Assembly: GCA_016285415.1 (NCBI GenBank) | Contig: JAEEQU010000053.1 | Span: 1-6,153 of the forward strand | Direction: 5' to 3' | DNA: 6,153 nt | DNA from: Alphaproteobacteria bacterium | Lineage (GTDB): Bacteria > Pseudomonadota > Alphaproteobacteria > Rs-D84 | Shown: in pieces, positions 1 to 3,442 of the stretch | Layout of the letters: the number at the start of each line of letters is the position of its first letter | Position numbering within the stretch: position 1 is the stretch's first letter | The notes under the pieces: model-generated | Databases searched by the model: none | What the model saw: the letters and a program-made list of their open reading frames with translations, nothing else | Told to the model about the DNA's origin: nothing | Position numbers and translations under genes: made by a program

Positions 1-4
1 ATAT

Positions 5-286
5 ATGACTGAAAATATTACATCTTTATATACGAAATGTGCAAACTTTGTTCAAAAGTACATTGTTGATCAAAAAGATCAAATTATAACAGATGCCAAT
101 GATGCAGTGAACACTGCCAAAGAAGAAGCCAAGGTCGCAAAAGACGAAACAAAATCAGTCAAGGAAGAAGCAAAATCTGTTGTCAAGGAAATAAAAGAAT
201 CTGCGAAACAAACAGGAAAAGAACTGAAAGCGACAGGTAACGAATTAAAAGAAACAGGAAAATCAATCAAAGAAAGTTTTAAATAA
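5..286 (+). CDS. Small Lys/Glu-rich helical heptad-repeat protein (LEA/apolipoprotein-like), start uncertain
   Basis: A 93-residue product that I cannot assign to a named family. Residues 1-36 are a mixed, mildly amphipathic segment with a single Cys (C12). Residues 37-92 form eight successive seven-residue units: first of the type x-A/V-K-E/D-E-A/T-K (37-43, 44-50, 51-57, 58-64), then x-E-L-K-x-T-G-like units (65-71, 72-78, 79-85, 86-92). Small or hydrophobic residues recur with 3-4 spacing, with one slip near residues 63-67. This predicts a long amphipathic helix with an Ala/Thr/Val-rich face, like group 3 LEA proteins, apolipoprotein-like helices or loose coiled coils. No signal peptide or membrane segment is visible, so it is probably cytoplasmic. 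Only four bases precede the ATG, so a ribosome binding site cannot be judged and the true start may lie outside the window. A terminator follows 16 bases after the stop. The regular periodicity supports a real gene; its role is unknown. Confidence 0.72.
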   Translation: MTENITSLYTKCANFVQKYIVDQKDQIITDANDAVNTAKEEAKVAKDETKSVKEEAKSVVKEIKESAKQTGKELKATGNELKETGKSIKESFK

Positions 287-302
287 AATTTTCTTTTATC
301 GT

Positions 303-338
303 AAAAAATCGCCCGTCGTATGACGGGTTTTCTTGTTT
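303..338 (+). terminator. Rho-independent terminator after the heptad-repeat gene
   Basis: A perfect 6-bp GC-rich stem (CCCGTC 312-317 with GACGGG 322-327) encloses a GTAT loop. An A-run precedes it (303-308) and TTTTCTTGTTT follows (328-338). It lies just downstream of the stop at 284-286 and ends the first transcription unit. Its T-tract overlaps the -35 box of the next promoter. Confidence 0.9.
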
Positions 339-364
339 ACATAACTTGCAAAAAATGGTATAAT
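336..364 (+). promoter_or_regulatory. Sigma70-type promoter of the first large Cys-rich protein gene
   Basis: A -35 box TTTACA (336-341, one mismatch to TTGACA) is followed by a 17-base spacer and a perfect -10 box TATAAT (359-364). The expected transcription start is about 371. That places the 377-402 stem-loop almost at the 5' end of the mRNA and gives a leader of about 80 bases before the ATG at 451. The near-consensus elements suggest strong constitutive expression unless the inverted repeat acts as an operator. Confidence 0.85.
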
Positions 365-376
365 AGCACAGAAAGG

Positions 377-402
377 GATGTGAATTATTCGTAATTCACA
401 TC
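377..402 (+). promoter_or_regulatory. Perfect 11-bp stem-loop with TTCG loop in the 5' leader (possible mRNA stabiliser or operator)
   Basis: GATGTGAATTA (377-387) and its exact reverse complement TAATTCACATC (392-402) enclose TTCG (388-391). It lies about 6 bases after the predicted transcription start. In RNA this is a perfect hairpin with a UUCG loop, closed by an A-U pair rather than the canonical C-G. No T-run follows (GGGAAAG comes next), so it is not an intrinsic terminator. Known roles for such 5' hairpins include protecting mRNA from 5'-dependent decay. As DNA, the 26-base palindrome could bind a dimeric repressor just downstream of the promoter. The structure is seen directly; the function is inferred. 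Confidence 0.75.
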
Positions 403-438
403 GGGAAAGTGTCTAAAATTCGGGGTTTTGAACTACGC

Positions 439-443
439 AGGAG
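439..443 (+). promoter_or_regulatory. Shine-Dalgarno sequence that decides the start at 451
   Basis: AGGAG lies 7 bases before ATG 451, an ideal spacing. The longer in-frame reading from GTG 409 has only a weak purine run directly against the start codon. It would also put 14 charged residues in front of an otherwise well-formed signal peptide. Confidence 0.85.
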
Positions 444-450
444 AGTAGAT

Positions 451-2529
451 ATGACAAGACGTTCTGTTGGAAATTTTTACAAAGATGCCATTGGTGCAGT
501 ATTATTACTTGCATGTGCATTTTTTGTGTGCTCAACATTGTTATCAATGCGGGCGGTATTGGCGGACCCAATTGCGCCGGCATTAACAAATGCAACTGGA
601 CAGCAGGCATCGGGACGCACATCTGGTCGGGCCAGTCCACGTGGCAATGCGGCAACGGCGGCGCGTCCAACGATGGATGCAACGTCTAATCCAAACGCAT
701 CACGCGGGGTCGCAACACGCAATGTCGCGTCACGTGCAAATAAAACAAGTGCAAACGCATCACGTGGTGTTGTTGCCAGAACATCACGTTCAACGGGAAC
801 GCGTAATGTTGTGGCGCGTAACACGGCGACACGTAATGTGCGTGCGCGGTCAGGTGCGGCGCGTGTTTCTTTGACAACCGATCCAATTCGCGGTGCCAAG
901 GGTACAAACACAACAACATATACATATTTATCCAGCAAGTTGTACACTGGTAACTATTCAAATATCATAGATTCCACAACAGGTCTTATTTCTGCAGATG
1001 CATACAGCACATGCTTGGAATCATACTATACATGTATGGATGAAATTTGCACCGCGCGTAGCGAGGCACAACGTCGTTGCGCATGTGCGGGTCGTGTAAA
1101 GGCATTTGCCGAGGCAGAATCTAAACTTGAATCTGCAAATGAAGAACTTATCAAGGTTTCTGGGGAATTGGCGTTGTTGATTGCAAATAAAGGTAAAGAT
1201 GTCAGTTCGGCATTTTCATTGACCGATGCAGAAAAAGTTATGAATTGTGCGTCATGGCGCGAAGCAAGCCGTGATAAAAAGGCGACCAAAGAACAATTTG
1301 GAACATGGTGTGAAGATCATGGAATATATGATTCTTCGTGCAGTGTAAGTCAGGCACCAAGTTATTGTACAAATAAAAGTGTTTACGGGTTTGATGTAAA
1401 CGATTTGGATGGTGCGGGGTCTGATATATTGGCATCGTTGGCACAATGGGCGGACGATGTTAAGGCCAGCACGGATACAATTTTAACAGAAGATAATGAT
1501 TCATTGATATCGGCATTTACCACAATGACCAACGCGGTTAGTGGAATTACCGGTGCAACAATATCTTTGGCTTCGGACGAAGTCCAAGATACATTGGCGG
1601 AAACATGGGGTTATGATTTGTTCCGCTATGCACACAATAATGTATGCGCGCGTGTGTTAGATTCTTGCTTTAACGGTATTTACGAAGGTTGCGGCACACC
1701 ACCATCGGGTGGACGTTGTGCAAACGGTGCAACAACATCATGCCCATATAATTATAATAGCAAGGTTACAATCTCGTCCAAGGGCGATGTAACATTAAAT
1801 GAACGCAGCACAAACAGTGCAAATGCCACGGCAACATGCTTTGGTTATTCGTCTTCATCTGGTGACCCATACGCATCATTGCGTGGTCCAGTTGCCGATG
1901 CACGTCGCAGTGTTATGCAAAAGTATTTGTTGGATGCAAATGCAGATTGCGACCTGTACGGTGAACAGTTAAAGGCGACGGCACAAAAGATTGCGTATCA
2001 AAAGGTTGCCGCACAACAGGCATTGCAACAGAAGCGTTTGGAATTCTATAACGAAGAAACATCACAAACATATTCTGATGCGGTTGCGGCAGGTACGAAC
2101 TTTAACGAATGTGTTAGCGAACTGTGGGATTGCTATGAAAACCAGGCAGAAGCAAACCCAAGTTGGCCAGATGCACGTATCAAAACATATTGTGCCCAAA
2201 TCGCAAATGTTCCGCATTGCTATCAAGACATGATTTGCAATCCATCGGTGGCACAGTTCAAGGCGATGATTGATGTGGCGGATAGTGATAATTGTACGTG
2301 GCATTCCAGTATCTATACGCAGAACACATGTCGTAACATTGTGACATTAAACGAAATATTGAACAAAGTTTCGGCACAGGAAGAAGGCAGTATCTTGGAA
2401 AATGGAAGTAAATATGATTCTGCAAAAATCCGTGAACATTGCTTAAGAGAAGCGCTGGGGTGCGGTACGGTTGCAAATCCGCAGTCATGTATCCGTGACT
2501 GGACCAAATCTAGTTCAACCGGTCATTAA
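451..2529 (+). CDS. Large exported Cys-rich protein with Arg-rich low-complexity N-terminus (C-X6-C family, copy 1)
   Basis: A 692-residue product; no described family recognised. An N-terminal signal peptide has R3, R4 and K11, a hydrophobic core at about 13-31 and a likely signal peptidase I site after VLA at residue 38. Residues 39 to about 140 are low-complexity, rich in Arg, Ala, Thr, Ser and Asn, with repeats NASRGV and TRNV. A Cys module follows (C188, C195, C200, C210, C212: C-X6-C-X4-C-X9-C-X-C), then a predicted helix at about 213-245. Later C-X6-C pairs are 399/406, 554/561 and 664/671. The last third also holds C500, C581, C590, C596, C615, C627 and C680. I count 26 Cys after the signal peptide, which implies disulfide bonds outside the cytoplasm. 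The 188-212 module and the C500-L530 helix align without gaps with the protein at 3443-5974, so the two are paralogues. It has its own promoter and terminator. Periplasmic or surface location is inferred; function is unknown. Confidence 0.93.
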   Translation: MTRRSVGNFYKDAIGAVLLLACAFFVCSTLLSMRAVLADPIAPALTNATGQQASGRTSGRASPRGNAATAARPTMDATSNPNASRGVATRNVASRANKTSANASRGVVARTSRSTGTRNVVARNTATRNVRARSGAARVSLTTDPIRGAKGTNTTTYTYLSSKLYTGNYSNIIDSTTGLISADAYSTCLESYYTCMDEICTARSEAQRRCACAGRVKAFAEAESKLESANEELIKVSGELALLIANKGKDVSSAFSLTDAEKVMNCASWREASRDKKATKEQFGTWCEDHGIYDSSCSVSQAPSYCTNKSVYGFDVNDLDGAGSDILASLAQWADDVKASTDTILTEDNDSLISAFTTMTNAVSGITGATISLASDEVQDTLAETWGYDLFRYAHNNVCARVLDSCFNGIYEGCGTPPSGGRCANGATTSCPYNYNSKVTISSKGDVTLNERSTNSANATATCFGYSSSSGDPYASLRGPVADARRSVMQKYLLDANADCDLYGEQLKATAQKIAYQKVAAQQALQQKRLEFYNEETSQTYSDAVAAGTNFNECVSELWDCYENQAEANPSWPDARIKTYCAQIANVPHCYQDMICNPSVAQFKAMIDVADSDNCTWHSSIYTQNTCRNIVTLNEILNKVSAQEEGSILENGSKYDSAKIREHCLREALGCGTVANPQSCIRDWTKSSSTGH
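691..864 (+). repeat. Degenerate in-frame repeats encoding the Arg-rich linker (NASRGV/TRNV)
   Basis: The 13-base string CAAACGCATCACG occurs at 692-704 and again at 752-764, 60 bases (20 codons) apart. Both copies encode NASRGV (residues 82-87 and 102-107 of the protein starting at 451). TRNV recurs at residues 89-92, 117-120 and 127-130. The pattern suggests expansion by slippage or duplication followed by drift. The same composition in another frame produces long spurious antisense reading frames here. Confidence 0.7.
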
Positions 2530-2547
2530 TGCGATGGTGATTTAGTG

Positions 2548-2578
2548 AAAAAAACCGAACCGTTTGGTTCGGTTTTTT
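2548..2578 (+). terminator. Rho-independent terminator of the first Cys-rich gene
   Basis: CCGAACC (2555-2561) and GGTTCGG (2566-2572) form a perfect 7-bp stem around GTTT. A7 (2548-2554) precedes it and T6 (2573-2578) follows; these can extend the stem. The symmetry could let it work in both directions. It begins 19 bases after the stop codon. Confidence 0.95.
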
Positions 2579-2589
2579 ATTAAATAATA

Positions 2590-2627
2590 ATATTGTTAAA
2601 AACAATATCTGCATAAAATTTTATGCA
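2590..2627. promoter_or_regulatory. Two adjacent inverted repeats upstream of the rplU promoter (candidate operator)
   Basis: ATATTGTT (2590-2597) pairs with AACAATAT (2601-2608) around AAA. One base later comes the 18-base perfect palindrome TGCATAAAATTTTATGCA (2610-2627), which ends 6 bases before the -35 box. The half-site TGCATAAA recurs at 2663-2670, over the predicted transcription start. Palindromes plus a matching half-site suggest a protein-binding region, though the AT-rich context raises the chance expectation. No known regulator is recognised. Confidence 0.45.
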
Positions 2628-2633
2628 AAACAC

Positions 2634-2661
2634 TTGACTTTTGATATAAAAACGGTATTAT
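2634..2661 (+). promoter_or_regulatory. Sigma70-type promoter of rplU-rpmA
   Basis: A -35 box TTGACT (2634-2639) is followed by a 16-base spacer and a -10 box TATTAT (2656-2661); each box has one mismatch to consensus. The predicted start is near 2668, giving a leader of about 47 bases. Confidence 0.75.
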
Positions 2662-2668
2662 TTGCATA

Positions 2669-2686
2669 AACTTTTAGACAAAAGTT
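2669..2686 (+). promoter_or_regulatory. Short hairpin at the 5' end of the rplU-rpmA mRNA
   Basis: AACTTTT (2669-2675) and AAAAGTT (2680-2686) form a 7-bp stem around AGAC, right at the predicted 5' end. It is AT-rich and weak, and does not cover the ribosome binding site at 2703-2707. It could protect the 5' end or contribute to ribosomal-protein autoregulation. It does not match any L21 leader motif I can recall. Confidence 0.4.
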
Positions 2687-2714
2687 GTAAAACAAACCAT
2701 AAAAGGACAAGAAT

Positions 2715-3014
2715 ATGAGTGACTTTGCAATCTTTCAAACCGGTGGCAAACAATATCGTGTAAAGGCCGGTGACGTTATCAAGGTTGAAAAACTGGATGC
2801 AACGGGCGATGTCACATTTGACCAGGTTTTAATGCTTGGTGATCGCATTGGTACGCCAACAATTGATGGCGCATCGGTTGTGGCAACCGTTGTTGAACAA
2901 AAACGTGATGACAAAGTATTGGTGTTCAAGAAAAAACGCCGTCAAAACTATCGTCGTACACGTGGTCATCGCCAGTTTATTACTGTGTTGAAAATCAAAG
3001 AAATCAAGGGTTAA
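2715..3014 (+). CDS. rplU: 50S ribosomal protein L21
   Basis: A 99-residue protein, close to the usual length of about 100-105. L21 binds 23S rRNA in the large subunit, and its long basic loop contacts rRNA. Family hallmarks are the N-terminal FQTGGKQYRV (residues 7-16), the acidic VIKVEKL strand, and the C-terminal basic signature KKKRRQNYRRTRGHRQ (residues 72-87). The NYRR and RGHRQF context is of alphaproteobacterial type. ATG 2715 has an AAGGA ribosome binding site (2703-2707) 7 bases upstream. It is the first gene of a two-gene operon, with rpmA 45 bases downstream. Confidence 0.99.
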   Translation: MSDFAIFQTGGKQYRVKAGDVIKVEKLDATGDVTFDQVLMLGDRIGTPTIDGASVVATVVEQKRDDKVLVFKKKRRQNYRRTRGHRQFITVLKIKEIKG

Positions 3015-3015
3015 T

Positions 3016-3032
3016 TTCTGGAATACCCAGAA
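3016..3032 (+). other. Small intergenic hairpin between rplU and rpmA
   Basis: TTCTGG (3016-3021) and CCAGAA (3027-3032) form a 6-bp stem around AATAC, two bases after the rplU stop codon. No T-run follows, so it should not end transcription. It could act as a processing or stability element between the two ribosomal cistrons. It may also be chance. Confidence 0.4.
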
Positions 3033-3059
3033 TAAATCTGAAATCAAAGGAGTTTAATC

Positions 3060-3326
3060 ATGGCACATAAGAAAGGTGCGGGCAGCAGTTCAAACGGACG
3101 CGATTCTGCGGGACGCCGGTTAGGTGTTAAAAAATCTGGTGGTGCACGTGTTATCCCAGGTAACATCATTATCCGTCAACGCGGCACAACTGTCCATCCG
3201 GGCGAAAATGTTGGCATGGGTAAAGATCATACTTTATTTGCCAAAATTGCCGGTGTTGTGAAATTCAAACGCGGATTTCGTGATCGGAAAACTGTTTCGG
3301 TTGTTCCGGAAACAGACGCCAAATAA
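3060..3326 (+). CDS. rpmA: 50S ribosomal protein L27
   Basis: An 88-residue protein of normal length for the family. L27 sits near the peptidyl-transferase centre, with its flexible N-terminus reaching the tRNA acceptor ends. It starts MAHKKGAGSSSNGRDS directly, so it lacks the cleavable N-terminal extension known from Firmicutes L27. Further hallmarks are RRLGVKKSGG (19-28), IPGNIIIRQRG (32-42) and NVGMGKDHTLFAK (50-62). AAAGGAG (3046-3052) lies 7 bases before the ATG, a very strong site that fits high expression. It ends with tandem stop codons (TAATAA) followed at once by a terminator. obgE, often found downstream of rpmA in other bacteria, is absent here. Confidence 0.99.
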   Translation: MAHKKGAGSSSNGRDSAGRRLGVKKSGGARVIPGNIIIRQRGTTVHPGENVGMGKDHTLFAKIAGVVKFKRGFRDRKTVSVVPETDAK

Positions 3327-3327
3327 T

Positions 3328-3351
3328 AAATGCCCTTCGGGGCATTTTTTT
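3328..3351 (+). terminator. Rho-independent terminator of rplU-rpmA
   Basis: AAATGCCC (3328-3335) and GGGCATTT (3340-3347) form a perfect stem around TTCG, closed by a C-G pair, the classic very stable tetraloop. A T-run (3345-3351) follows. It begins two bases after the first stop codon. Confidence 0.97.
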
Positions 3352-3422
3352 ATTGTGATAAAAAATTAACTGCTAACCACCAACAACTTATACTTTTTTG
3401 TCTTTTTTCATACCCCCAATTG

Positions 3423-3431
3423 TGATATAAT
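3423..3431 (+). promoter_or_regulatory. Extended -10 promoter immediately before the second Cys-rich gene
   Basis: TGATATAAT combines the extended TG motif with a perfect TATAAT (3426-3431). No good -35 box is present: the region near 3403-3410 is TTTTTTCA, preceded by a pyrimidine-rich tract. The expected transcription start is about 3438-3439, only 4-5 bases before ATG 3443. No other credible promoter lies between the rpmA terminator and the gene. Confidence 0.75.
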
Positions 3432-3442
3432 TAAATGTAAGT

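Noticed and set aside
79..270. 63-codon minus-strand frame opposite the heptad-repeat gene
   Set aside because: A shadow of the repetitive AAG/GAA codons. Its Ser/Phe-rich repeat pattern is just the complement of the heptads.
451..500. Possible twin-arginine (Tat) signal, from TRRSVGN near the N-terminus of copy 1
   Set aside because: Only the RR pair fits; the consensus residues after it (F, L, K) are missing and the hydrophobic core is strong, as for Sec export.
505..519. Possible lipobox (LLAC, Cys at residue 22) in copy 1
   Set aside because: The hydrophobic core continues past this Cys (AFFVCSTLL), and a good signal peptidase I site follows at residue 38. Lipoprotein processing is not excluded but is less likely.
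477..947. 156-codon minus-strand frame and overlapping frames antisense to the copy 1 linker
   Set aside because: Same cause: low-complexity linker codons. No promoter, ribosome binding site or recognisable domain.
2590..2627. Paired inverted repeats considered as a CRISPR fragment or transposon end
   Set aside because: There are only two different palindromes, no regular spacers, no transposase and no target-site duplication.
3016..3032. Intergenic rplU-rpmA hairpin as a terminator
   Set aside because: No T-run follows, and rpmA has no other promoter, so transcription must pass through.
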